NCBI GenBank assembly: GCA_903813345.2
Contig: CAIIXF020000002.1
Coordinates: forward strand, 19,420,455-19,484,454
Direction: 5' to 3'
From: Owenia fusiformis
Taxonomy: Eukaryota; Annelida; Polychaeta; Sabellida; Oweniidae
DNA length: 64,000 bases
Part shown: one piece after another, positions 37,501-50,900 of the stretch
Layout of the letters: each line of letters begins with the position of its first letter
How positions within the stretch are numbered: position 1 is the stretch's first letter
Translations under genes and position numbers: made by a program
The notes under the pieces: generated by a model
What the model was told of the DNA's origin: nothing
Databases searched by the model: none
Seen by the model: only the letters and a program-made list of their open reading frames with translations

Positions 37501-38000
37501 TTCATAGTGAATATTTTCACGGGAAAGATGGGCGGGACACACAGTAGAAAGCTCTAAATAGTCACATACAACTCCAAAACAATTTTAAACTGATCTTAAT
37601 GGATTGTATTTAAAAAGTGTCAAGTGTAATTAAAACTATTTTTTAAATTGATAAGTCGTTAACTGGTAAAAGTTACACCTGGTGTGAATGAATTGGTAAA
37701 CGGTTTTTTATTAGAATTATATGTTTCTTTATTTCCGACTAATTTCGGATTTAACTAAAATGATTACATCCTCGTACAGCGAATAAACACATCTTTAATG
37801 AAATGAAAGTCAGTGACATAGATTGATTCGAAAACACAGAATAAAACTCTATGCTAGTGAGTGATTGAAGAAGTCAGTCGACCTCTGTGAGAATCAAACA
37901 AACAACCTTAGACAATGTAATGATACTTTCCTGAAAAAAGCAAGGAAATATACACATGCCTTCATACTTAATTTTGTACCAGAAATTAAATGTGCAGGTA
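34549..38000. other. Intergenic between phox2 and ovo, no gene seen
   Basis: AT-rich. Holds a C run at about 35743-35753 and a degenerate tandem repeat at 36715. No coding exon recognised. Part may be phox2 3' UTR. Confidence 0.5.
36715..36885. repeat. Degenerate tandem repeat, units of about 70-85 bp
   Basis: ATAGATGTCACACAT recurs at 36715, 36800 and (as ATAGATGTCACATAT) 36869, with GAGAGTAGTA following in the first two units. Confidence 0.65.
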
Positions 38001-38070
38001 TAGCAATTTTTTACCAAAATGTTACTTTACACCTGAACCTTAAACCTTCATTTTGGACTCGCGCAGAGTT

Positions 38071-38125
38071 TAGTTATAAACGAAGCTCTCTTTTGAGAAG
38101 CGAAGTCGAACGAATGCAAAGTGTA
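38071..38125 (+). repeat. Short dispersed repeat, copy 1 of 3
   Basis: TAGTTATAAACGAAGCTCTC then TTTTGAGAAGCGAAGTCGAA. The other copies are at 53228-53284 (inverse) and 61018-61089. Confidence 0.7.
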
Positions 38126-39381
38126 TTTTGGACTTGAAAGGTCAGGTTGGAACCATGATGAAAAAAACAGAAACCATGTAACTCACGACGGGGAAACCTT
38201 TGGAAAGTCCATGATGTAACAGGACAAGTGGTACAAATATATATGGTTTCGTCATCCTTCACGTATTTCAAGTACCGTAATTCCTGGTTCATACCACATT
38301 CTCAACCGCTAATGATATATTTTATAAGGACTGTTAGTGTATTATTCTTAAATTTAAAAGTCTATAAGCAGCTCCTTGGGCCAATTATGAGGCACTATGC
38401 TTAGTAAAAGCCATAGATTTGAGCTTAATGAATATCATTTATTAAAGAAAAAATGAGCTTCGTCCCCTCGGGCTATGTAGTCTTGTTGAGTACAACGACA
38501 GGTTTATTATGTGGTCTAATCATAAAATGTCTCATTGACTATGTTTAAATCACCCAATTTGCTTAAGAAACGCGATTGAATATTCATTTTCTTGCACTAT
38601 ATAAATTAGAGTGTATCCTATTATGTCTATTAACTTCACGATTTGCTAAATCTAATTATCAAACTGCTTAATTTTAATTTTGAAACAATGCCCTCGTGAC
38701 ATTATATACAAAAGAAAGGCAATAATTTGTTATCTCCTTGGAGATGTGACACCCAAATCATGTCAACACATTTATTTGCTATAACGGTGTCATAAAATAA
38801 AACCTCCCTTTTCACACTGAATCAAGATATATCCAAAACTGAAAAACACGATGATGTTATGTTAATATAGTATTGGAACCAACAACAAGGAAGACCAAGA
38901 AAAAATTGTGTTTGATAAAGTTATGTATTTTCATGTAAATATTCTAAGGAAAACAACCTTCAGAGGTTTTAAGGAAAATGACTTAAATGTGGAGATTCAA
39001 AAAAACAAACAAAAAAATCGGCACGGGCATCGGCATAATCAACTTTTCAATAAAATTGCCAATTTTTTCAAAATTTCCAAGAGAGATAAGGGTCGTGTTT
39101 TCCTGGATGAAAGCAGGGTAGCTTCTTGCCCACTCTTAGCCGCGGTTACGCCATTTCTATTTATCTGCTGAACAGGTCCAGGTACTAGTATACCAACATT
39201 CCAATGCAGATCAACGTGTATCTGTGATCTGCTTAAGATATTTGTAATACATATATCCAAAGTAAGATGCTTAAATCTATATACAGGTTTCGTCGTATGA
39301 CAGTTCACAAACGGTGACAATCCTGTTGATCGCATATTATCTCTTCTACACGTTGCATCAATCCCCTCCACCCATTCATAT

Positions 39382-39570
39382 CAGGCCCGTAGCCAGGGGG
39401 TTCGATGGAACCCCCCCCCCTGGCCAAAAATTCATTCAAAATCATGCTGTTTTTCAACATTCTGAGCACTTTTTAAGTGATTTTGGCCATTTTTGGACCA
39501 AAATTGTCACAAGTCCCCCCTGAAATTTTTCAAAAAGTGACCCCCTTGGCAAATCCTGGCTACGGGCCTG
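39382..39570. mobile_element. Complete MITE, 189 bp, with target-site duplication
   Basis: Termini CAGGCCCGTAGCCAGG and CCTGGCTACGGGCCTG are perfect 16-bp inverted repeats. They are flanked by a direct CATAT on each side (39377-39381 and 39571-39575). The interior is C-rich then AT-rich and non-coding. Confidence 0.88.
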
Positions 39571-39770
39571 CATATTGAATGGTTCACGATTACGGTGGCA
39601 TTGCATTCGTAATGCATGATGGACTGTGTATTCCAAAGAATAGTAGACTGTGAATTCCACAATTGCGGATTCCCTCACGATCGTGGATTGAGCCATGACG
39701 GATACTTTTTTAAATGGGCATCAATATTTAAGAAAATAAATCTTAGGTTATATGGTTAAAGCATCAATAA

Positions 39771-39800
39771 TACAGGGTGAGCCGAAAAGGGGTAACCAAA
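39771..39800 (+). repeat. Transposon-terminus-like motif
   Basis: ATACAGGGTGAGCCGAAAAG. The minus strand of the insert at about 600-643 reads TATACAGGGTGGGCCAAAAA. TACAGGGTG-type ends are frequent on invertebrate transposons. The other end was not found. Confidence 0.3.
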
Positions 39801-41394
39801 ATCGGCGCGATTAGGAATACACCAACATATGAAACTTGTTAGAATGAAAGAATGTTTAACAAGGTTGAATTGTGCCAAAAATGACATTACCCTTGCTGAA
39901 TGATTCAGTTATATACATTTGTTTCAAACATTTAAATAAAATCAAACTCAAAAACTGCAGTTACTCTTATCCGTTTATTGCTAGGTCTCTTTGATAGGGT
40001 TTTGATATGACAGAATGAGGAAGTTGATTCAAATGATTTCAAAAAATGTATACAGTTTACGAAAAAGTACATGCGTATATCGAATGTAAATAATGTCTTT
40101 CTTAATACAAAAAATTAAAACTCATGTCGTGACAAGGTGTCCGATGTGACAAAATCAGTAAAACAAATATATTAGACGGAAAGTATCATGTAAATCGGTT
40201 TCACGATTTGGAAGTAAATGATAAGCCAAGAGCTATTTAAAACGTTATAAGCAGTAATCGGATCGGATAAGATAAGATTCAACCGGTCGTAACTGATCAA
40301 CCAGATCCGTTGATTTGAGGTCTACGTACCATGTCCAAATCTCTACTTTGATCATAGGTATATCAGTGTGCACTTGTTGTTTACTCAGCGCCTCGGGAAT
40401 CTTGTAAGCAATTAGTAAACGTGATGAAACATTGAAATAGTTGTTTTTTGATCTTCACTTTTTAATTGGATTATATCGTCATCGTTCTCTTCGGAACGTT
40501 TTTCTCTTGTGGGAACGTTTTTTCAAAGTGTGTTTTTGGTAGCAAGTTGGTTTATCATATCTTGTTTCCATTTTATTTCGTGTTTTGGTCCTTAAAGGTT
40601 CGGTAATGTAACCATGATCATTAGATTATGCCAAACCTGAAAAGATAATAACCCGACAATCGAGACCCTGAAAACACCATAACAATACCTTTAAAAGCTC
40701 ATGGTCAGATCCCGTCTCAAATGCTATTATTTTCTTGAAAATAAAATTATAGAAAATTAAACCACGAGTATGGTGGTGACTTGGTCTCTGGTCTTTCTGG
40801 TCATGAATTGAGCAGATGGAAAACTTGGAAATGAAGAAGAAAATGACCCATTAGGCAACATAGACATCAATTTTGGTAGATTCAAAAATCTTTACCCACA
40901 AAAATATAAAATAAATGATTTTATTTCAAAATATGGCCCTTTTTACTGATATTGACTCCCCTCTCTTCTTGGGGCATTTTAGACTTTACAAATGCAGTGG
41001 CTGGTGAGAAATGGGTGTAAGAATTTATTGCATTTCACAGACAGGTGACATCGCTAAAAGAACAGTTCCAACAGTGGCGATAACTCTTGTTTCCATCTAA
41101 AAACTGACATTGTGACACATCACTAAGAGGGATCAATGATAGTATCTGGAATCTGTCTTATAAAATGGATTAAGCCATATGAATCTCTGTTTATATGCCA
41201 TAAACAGTTCAATGTCAGTTTTATCTAAAGATCTCTAAAATAGATCCATTCTATTAGGTCAAGTATCTCTATTAATTAATTAGAAAGATAGCCAATTGTC
41301 TGGTATGCTACAGGTGTATCATGCGGGGCAAACTAACCGAGAGGTCTTTTGACGGTATGCAAATTAGCTTTTTTATTTCAGTTGTGCGCATGCG

Positions 41395-41406
41395 CGAATT
41401 AAATGA
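41395..41406 (+). promoter_or_regulatory. Consensus NRF1 site upstream of ovo
   Basis: TGCGCATGCGCG is a perfect palindromic NRF1-type site in otherwise AT-rich DNA, 440 bp before the ovo start codon. No TATA box is obvious nearby, so a TATA-less promoter is plausible. Confidence 0.4.
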
Positions 41407-41843
41407 AAGTTATCCTACTTCTCCACGCAGATGATATTTTGAATGGGTATTAGATAGTTAGTATGTACTGTGCACCTGGAAGGGGTTTAATTATGGGAGT
41501 TTGTAAGTGAGCGTTCGGTAAACGCTTGGATGATCTGCCCCCTGAGGTCCTCTTCAATAAAATAAATGCAAGTTGTTTTCTTTACTTAGTTCATTTAAGA
41601 ACACCAAACAAATCACACAATTCACCAGACACGAATTGTTAATTTGAAATACATTAGGATAAATGGACATTTGAACTGTCTTATTAAGAGCGACAATTAT
41701 TAAAGAACTTTTACTCGTCTTTCATTATAAATGAATTTAGAAAATTAAATATAAAAAAGAACATTTGAAGTGAAATAAGAATTATTGCGCAACAGTTAAA
41801 AACAGGAAGAAAATTAAAAATCGAAGAATAACGAACTTCGGTC

Positions 41844-41988
41844 ATGCCTCGAGCGTTCCTCATACGAAAGCCTATACCAGTAAAGCCAGGAGAGATTGGG
41901 AGGACCCCACCGGACTTTGCGGCTGCCAAACGACTTGACTTCAGCCACAATGCAAGGGAAAGAATGAGCCCGATAGCTGTTGCAGAAG
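41844..41988 (+). CDS. ovo: ovo coding exon 1 (SNAG-like N terminus)
   Basis: ATG follows CTTCGGTC. Encodes MPRAFLIRKPIPV and 35 more residues. Ends GCAGAAG/GTACGC in phase 1. Confidence 0.88.
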
Positions 41989-44900
41989 GTACGCATTGTT
42001 CTAGTATTGATTTTCCCTGTCGTCTGCGTTATTTTATCGTCTGCTATATATGTTTTCTCTCTTAAAGCTAAATAACTGTTTGATATTCTTACATATTTTT
42101 ACAAATGAGAATGTTGATATTATACATAATTTAACCCCATTTCCTATCGAGGTCATTATTTCTTACTTTGTTATGCATTTTTAAAATAAATATTGTATAA
42201 TTTTTTCACGAGAAGTAGTTTCCGACACACTTCATGCAAGGCATTAATTAATTAATTAAAAACCACTTATTAATGATATTGATTTATTCATTAGAAAAAT
42301 ATTAAAAAGAAACAAGTCTTTCTGGGAATTGATAATGTTTTTTGCACAGCGCATAGCAGGTTATGTTTTTTTCTAAATATATAATGCTAGAATATGGTTT
42401 GATATGGTATTTCTTTATTAAAGTTGGTACAAATTAATTGTGACAATCACGATTCTATTAGTTTAAATAACTATGATATAAAATATAGAAATTTTTGTAA
42501 CTAAAACCCGATGAGTCTAGATCTGAAAAACAATAAACTTTAACGATTAAATCTTTAATAATGAGCCTACAATGTAAATATTGTATAATTTTGGTATATT
42601 TGACAAGTAGTTCCTTAGGGGTCTACAACTTAACAATTGGCAATGAAAGTATGTTATTATCTCTCTCGTGTATTCATTCTCTAATTAATACAATTATAAA
42701 TACTCTCTCAAAACAAAACATATTTGAATACAGCTTAAACTTAAGAAAAAGATAATAGCACGTCTTGGTTTTTAATAAGAAACGGTTTAGCTTTGAGCCA
42801 TTTTGGACATTCCTTCTAAAACATATGTTTTCCTGATTTCTCCAAGAACATATGATCAAGGGATGCAAATTAAGGTGGGCAAGGTTTCAGTTACAAAACT
42901 GCGTTAGATTTATAGGATAATTTGCGACACTAAAAATAGAAACCATGGTTTTTAAAATAGGACAAAATTAGCACTTGGTTTCCATTTTGACTTGAAATGA
43001 ACCAGGAGAGTAGATTGGGTGGCATTAGTTGCATAGAACTTTCTTTAGTTACAACTTGTTTAAGATCTACATCTGTTTTTACTTCCATATGTTTCCGTCG
43101 AGCTTTTTTCTTTAAAATTTCAGGACCTATAATTATCTTAGTGTCAATAGAAAAAAAACAAATTATAAATTACTAAAATTGTCTGTTATTCTACCAAAAT
43201 TCTTGAATGGGGACGATGTTCTATAATAACTTGAAAATTATGAATTGATTCTTAATAGTCCTCTCAATAAATGGCTCTCAATTGCTTTTTTGTCGTCACA
43301 CAATTTTATTTAAAAAGAGAAAATTAATTAAACTTTAAATTGCGTGCGAAGAACTGAGCTCAGTTGAAGTTACAAAAGATTCGCTTAATTGTATCGAGGG
43401 AGAGAATAACGTTTTATCGTTCAAATAGTTCTGTACAAAAAATCTTAACACTGTTTCTCCAACTGTAAAAATCAAATTTAAATTGATACTTTTTACCATG
43501 TCAAACTTAAGTGAAACCACTTACACTTAACCTCAATTCATGCGACAATTTGTGGTAACAAAATTAACAATACAGACATTTTAACAATCAGTCGGGGAAT
43601 TTTGAACACTATCTGATAAAAATACCAACCATTCTTCATTTGATAATAAGTAATTTTGATCATCCCCCTCCTTAGAAATACAAACCGCAATTAATAAAAT
43701 ATGAATATATCAGGATCTATTTTAGAATTTTTGTCGATTTGAATTCAATAATTTTTTTATTGTGAATCCTTGACATTTTTGTGCCACTGAGTTTCTTATT
43801 CTTGTCATGCTGAAAGAATATTCTACCTACCCGAGACGTTTTGAAGAGAAAGTAACAGAAAATCATCCTAAAACGAATGGCGTGGCTGAGCGTAAAAACA
43901 CACCTTTTGTATTGGAATCAAAATGATGTTGTTATGAGAATATTTTACAAAATCTAGTCATTATGTAATACAGGGATAAAACTAATTTACGATGTGTAAA
44001 TCATTCACCAAAATTTTATGGAAATATGAAATTTATAAATAACTCAATTTCACTTCTTAAAATAAATAATCACCATAGTATATAACCATCGCTTTTTTCG
44101 TGAGAAAAAAATCCAAAAACGTATGTGCACAACACTTTATATTGCTCAAAATGCAAAATAATTAAGGTTGAATTTTTAGTCTTAAATTGTTTGGAATAAA
44201 TTAAACTTTAGCAGACGAAACAAAGCATTATGGGTATTGTGATGTGTCACTTTCAATTCTCACAGGAACTCATGTCTCTGAATCGGCTAGAGAATAGCAC
44301 AAGAGGGTACACGCATTGCCCCGCCTGCTAAAATTGAATTCTTGGTCCAATAAAAACTGCAATTAAGTAAAGAAAGTGACAGAGAAGGCGTTTTGGGAGT
44401 AATGACTACCTTTCTATGAAGTTAATAACTAACACTAATTTACCTATTCAAATAAAAAACATATCTGTAAAGAAAACATTATCTTGCAACGAGCAATAAT
44501 TAACAGTGATTATCATATTACAACTATCGCTTCACAAATCTACTATGAAAACATTACGGAATAAAGATTAAATAAAATATATGTTTTCTAAGAGGTTAAA
44601 TCAGGAAGGATTGAATATTAATGCCTTTATGAGAATGTTAATTTTGCCCAAAGTCAAACAGTTAATTTCTACCGTAATTTTACCTAGGGGTAGAGGATCC
44701 TGAGAAGTCACTAATTTGACGACAAATTTTTTGTCATCTCTAAGTGTGTAACAGTTTCCTATTTGAACAAGACTGTTATCTTTTTATCACTCGACGTTTG
44801 ATCAAAAGCAAATGTAATCTTTTAGACCTAAATATTTCCCATTGAGGCTACTTAGGTCTCATACATGAGTCACGGGAATTTTTGTTTTTTTGCTTCGTAA

Positions 44901-47900
44901 TCAAGATCTTTATCGTTACGTAGCCTTTAAACATTGTTCTCTTCCTGGTCATGATTTTCTGACATTTCTCTCAGAATGTGAATTGAATGTCTTCTTGGAT
45001 TTCCTTTCAATTATAAATGCGAGTCACAAGTTTGTTTACCCCCATTCCTCGCCGATTCCCCCTTTTCACTTAATTTTGCATTTTTAAACATGACAATGTG
45101 GTCATTTTCATGAACGACTGCAAAGAACTTCTGAAACCACACAAAGTGTCGTAATTACTACTCTCATTCCTGATCTTAAAAAGGCAGAAAATTGACCAGA
45201 CCATAATATCACTTCCATATGAATAGGTGTCATTGGACGTGTGTGCCAGGGGTTCTTTTAACTCAATTAAACTTAGCCTAAATTGGGTTTTGACAAGTGC
45301 TTTTAAAGTGGACCTTATCGGAGTGGTATCGAACGTGTGAGCGTGGGTGAGGTCGTCTCAATCCGTACCTATAGTACAGTTGTGTAATGCGCAGACATCA
45401 TGGAATGAACATACAAAACCAAATCACCATTTTATGTTTCCTTTGCTAATTCTACAATCTATCAAGAGCATCAATCATGTAAATTGATCAGTGACAATAT
45501 TTTATTGTATCATAACTATTTCTGGCACTATAGGTACTAGGTACATATGGGTGCTATTAGGCTTACTTGAAACATCCTAGGGGGTGGTCTACACAAGAAA
45601 CATGCAAATAAATTAATTGAAATTTTAAATGTCATCCTCTAAACATCATTATGAGATTATGAGTTCCTATCAGTTCCTCACAGTACCATCCTTTGCAAGG
45701 CAGGGGTGGTCGGAGTATAAGATGCATTTAAAGATTGCTGTATCATAGCTAGTCGTCTGTCCCTCACATCTCTGTGGTTGGTATTTCTTAATTGGTCCAA
45801 TGACTACAACGCCGTTTCAAGTCAACTCAGAGACAAACAGTATCATATCAAAGTAGCCCTATGTTATTTAAGAAAAACAATGGAATGCTGGGCGAAATAA
45901 CAGGTATTCCCAGCAGATGATTGCGTAATTACAGGTATCACATTGCATTTTCCTAATTAGTGATATAAGAAACAAGTTTGGATAATTAGAAAATAACTAT
46001 GGTGCATTTTTCTGTGATGCCCCGCCATAGGGAGTACTATCGTTGACTCTGCCCGTGCAGTTATCTACATTATTGGCTGTGTTTAGTATCTGATATTTAT
46101 TTCAAAGCGAAATTACAATAAACAAAAATCAAACAAACGATATGAACTTATATCTTAGATAAATATCTTCGAGACCGCAGATGATACTTGATTTAGTAGC
46201 AAGAACTTCAAAAGAAAGTTTGGATTCAGGAAAAAGTTCAGGCTCTGTCTAATTTTAATTCCTTACAGTCGATAAATAAATAAATAAATAAATAAAATAG
46301 ATAAATAAATACAGGCTTCAAAAATCAACAACGTTTTTCGGCGGGTCGATTTCTCCTGAAAAATAGTTTTATCATATAACTTATGATGCTTTTGGAGGTA
46401 GATCACACGTCAATTCACAATTAAAATAAAAACTGGGGTTTATCATATTTCAGAGGTTTAACGATTATTTAAGCTGTGATCGGATTAATTTCAGCTCACA
46501 TCGGATTAAGATTAATCAAGGCATCGTTGTCCATGATGTGGCTATTTATAATGATAGTGATTACCGTAAAATCAATGAAAATGTGTTTATGTATTTTTCG
46601 AACCCGTAATCTATACAGTTTATGTCTCTCATAATCGGAAAATTGATTTGTCTTCAACAGAATTCGTCACAAGAAAGTACAATGAAGATTTGGAAAACAA
46701 AAAACACAATTTAATAAATCAAATGAATTTCAAGCAATCGTTATAGTTTCGATATCATTTGTAGTTATATATGTACATTAAACATTGATGTATCGGCTAG
46801 TTTGGCCCTTAGAAATGATGAATAGCACAAAAGTAAAAGTTAACAAAAAGATCGTGAAAAAAGATTTTGGGGATGTGTCAATCACACCCGAAACACCCAA
46901 ACATCAGGAAACGACACGTGTTCTAGAAAACCAAAAACGTTGTATTTAAAAATGGCTGTTAAATACCAAGAATTTGAACACTGAATGGTGCAACTGCATT
47001 CAACAAGTCTTCTTACATGTTACAAAGAAAACTATTTGCTCAATTTTGTTTTTTGTTTAATTACAGCATGATTGTTTGAAAGTTAGTTAAAGTTTTTGTA
47101 ACCCTTTGTTAGTATACCTGTTCGTGTTTTGTCTTAACCTGTAATTTTTCAATTTACTAATTCCGGCACCTGTTCGTAGAATAACGCCAGTCTTCTATTG
47201 TTAATTAGCCATTGCTCGGTATATTGTTACAGCCTCTAATGTTGGTAATCTGAAAGACAAAATATGGGTGCGACAACTCCAAATGCCGTTTTGGTATTTA
47301 CTTTTAATAAATACAAATCAACAATTAAAAATTAAGAAATTGTCGCAATGGTGTCACATATACAGCTGTCTTTTTGGGGTCCAATCTACCGACATACGAC
47401 TCCATTTGGGGTTTTTAACTTGCGTGTTTTAGAGTGAATAACTTTTCAGACTTTTTGAATATAACTGCACAAATTTCACACGGTTAATAAAATGCATAAT
47501 AAAATCTGATACAAAAAGTAAAATCCAGCTTTATTTCTATTTTGAGCATGTATCAAAGGGAATTTGGTAAATTAATTCACTTATTTAGAAAAGAACCGTT
47601 CAGACTGTTATTTTAGACCCGTTTCGAGTCACGCTTGTCGAATCCTGACAAATACATTTCTAATGTTTGACATTTCCTTCAATGGAAATTAAAGGTTTTA
47701 GTATTAGCAGTGGATCGACATTAAATCGTCAAGCACCCAATATCACGTTATACTAACAATAGTTCACAGGTGCAGATCTTGAATCTGGGATGTGTTTTTT
47801 AATGTCTAGATTTTTTACTTATAAAGTAACTTTTTGTAGCCGGTTTACTGTAACGGAAAAAGTCTGGTACCAAAGCATTATTAAGCAGAATTATACCGTT

Positions 47901-50900
47901 TTGTCTAGTGATATACTGTTGAAGATTAAAATTAAACTATTTGAATATCTTTATGTCTAGGTCGATGAACTAAAATAAGAACTTATTTGTGATGGTGGAC
48001 TACAGAGCAATCACCTTCACCGTTTCAATACATGAAATCAATCGAAACTGAAGCCAACACCTATTCCATTAATGCGTCTATGTCCCTTTTATTGCGGACG
48101 GTGTGTATTTGAGTTAAGATAATAGGCCTACTACCTTGAGACTCAAAACCTTTATAAAAAAGTTATGACAATATTCTTAGACTTCCGGGAGATTTTTCAT
48201 TCTTCCATTCAAAAATGTCATTTGCAGTCAATATGGGCATTTTCACTGACCATCTATGAAATATCTAGATTTAATTATACACATCATTTCAAGTTCAGTT
48301 TTTTGTGGGCAAGCTTCTTCTACATGTATGGTGGCTTCGGGGCAATGTTAAAAAATCCATAGAAGATAAATGCTAGAAATGAAGATGAAATCTGCTTTCC
48401 TCCATTTTAATTGATGAATTGGTTTCGGACCCGGGGTTTCGGAGCAATGGACTAGATGTTCGCCCAAAGTTGATTTGTTTTATTATACACATACATTGAT
48501 GATGTCACCGTAGAAGTATGGCCTCGATCTAATCTGATGGTATCACCAAACAGCAAACAAATAAACAAATTAATATTAAGTAAATGGTGTAACTAAAGGA
48601 TATGCGAAGTGAAGGTATGTGACTCTGGTGATTCCCATATTATTCTATAGTGGGCATCTTTTAAAATGCAAAATATAAAAAAATATTGAATATTAAGTGA
48701 GACAGAAAAGTATCAAAGATGAAGTGCATAGTCTAAAGTGTACAGAAACGTAATGAAATTAGTCATTTCAATCAAATTTTTGAGAGAAATAGAGTGGAAT
48801 AGAAAAAAGCAGACGACACTCCAAGCAAAGTTTTGCGACGTTCGGGAACACAGTGTAACCATGGTACAACGCGACTCCTTTACTCCCTTCCCGTGATCAA
48901 ACTCAATTACCACACTGCTTACGGGATCTTATTATTTTCTCTCCCAAAAGAAAAATGTAAACTAAATATGATTTAAAAAGCACAACCGAGTTGTAAAGGG
49001 CGAACAAATTGAGAAATTGAATAAATGGGGATGAAATCGAGCCTCAAAACTGTCAAGAAATGGAAGAAAATGAACAATTTCTATGAAAATTTTGAATCAA
49101 TGGGAATGAAATAATTACGATTGTGTATGAAGTTTTAAACAGGGTGAATCTTAAAATACAAGTACCTCTATAATAAGAGTGGCCATTGCTCGCCGGAACA
49201 CCCCAAGAATAATGACAACAACTATTGTATTGTGAAATCTTTATGAATTAAGGTGACACATTTCATTATATTATTATCTATGTTGAATTGTAGCCAAAGG
49301 CCCAAATTGAAGTCCTTGTAGTAAAATCAATGCTGGGAAAATATAGCGAACAACGGGGCCTGTTGGACCAGCGTCAAATTGCCGCAATCTATACACATAC
49401 ATCAAACTTTTACTTTCAGGTCCTTGTTTATAACATTTCTTTAACTGTTTATTCATTAGGCTAAATCTCAAGTTCAGTGATTAATTCATAAACTGGTGGG
49501 GTCATTTGCAAACCAAGTTCAATAGCATGCACTACACTATGTAACGTACGCGAACGTGACTGAATAACGAACGTGATTTTATACAGACCACACATTTGAT
49601 AACATATATAGACAATATCTGGGGTCCTCTATGAAGGAACGAGGAAGTGATGAATGGTTGGAATGTAAATCAGTTCAGTCATTGCTAGGTACATCTACAT
49701 CATCGGGAAAGATCGGATAACGGCATTCTGTTGGTTTCTTTCTGATCTTTTGCTTCAAATTACACTAATTCCAACAGTTCGATTTTGCTTTTTAAAAGAG
49801 AGTTTCATCTACATTTTAATAATCTCTGATGATAGTCTGAAACTCAGAAGTCAGAGCGATCAAATAACATGAATCTTGCTTGATAAATGAAAAACTTTTT
49901 ATTCTCTAAAATAACAGATTAGAAAGGCGTTTTTGCACGTATCATTTGACATATGTTATAGTGTCCGTCTCACATGATAGTGAACACATCATAATTGACA
50001 ACGAAAATGAGCATCGTACAGCATATACCACAAATGCCCAGGTGATTGCGTGAGAACGCTTAATTAGCAGTAGCATTGGTAAAGATGAGTCCATCCAGTA
50101 AATTGTCTTTTTACAGGCAGGATACCGGAGACACTGTCATCATTAAAGCAGGCCCGCAATGTCATCATCTCGTATACGGTCACCGTTACATATTAGGATC
50201 AACCTAATCATGTACAGCACGAAACAAAATTGATTATATGATACTTCAAAAATCGTAGTTGCTTGGATCAAACAGAAACTTTAACCACTGGCCAGTTTGC
50301 ATAATGATTACCATCATTACCCTGTTTCTAAAATCAAAGGAAGCCTCCTTTCTCATCATGATAAACCAAAATCATGACATCTCTCATTTCTTCTCAGCCT
50401 TGGTGAAACAGGAGTATCAGAATGTCCTTTCTGATTTGACTATCTGGAAGTCCTGGGAATTCAGCTCCTTGGTCGTGCAATGATTGACTACGGAAAGTTC
50501 TGAAAATAATAGCAAAGACTGTGTTCCCAACAGAATATTCACATACGTTTGCGCATTCTTTGTTCAGCAATTAAATTGATTTAAATCCAACGAAGTTTCA
50601 CTTATTTATTAATATGTAATTTATCTCAGTGGGATTATGACGACTGCCTTTCATATGGCTAATGGGTTAAAAATACTTTTTAATGGAGCTCACCATGCCT
50701 TGGTCGGTGAACGCTTTGTGAATAAAATTTCATGGTGACTATGTTTTATGGTGCAAAGAAACGTTGAATAGAGAGAAAAAGTGAGGTAAACATCGAATGA
50801 ACATATTGCAAATTTTTTAATTTGTATGCAAAATTAAGAACATCAAACACTTCTTTGAAAAATTAGGGCGAAATGGCGGGAAACGAGATTTAGCAGACGA

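Noticed and set aside
47853-50194. CCGTTAC sites in ovo intron 1 as OVO autoregulatory sites
   Set aside because: A 7-bp word is expected several times in 64 kb by chance, and only two isolated sites are seen.
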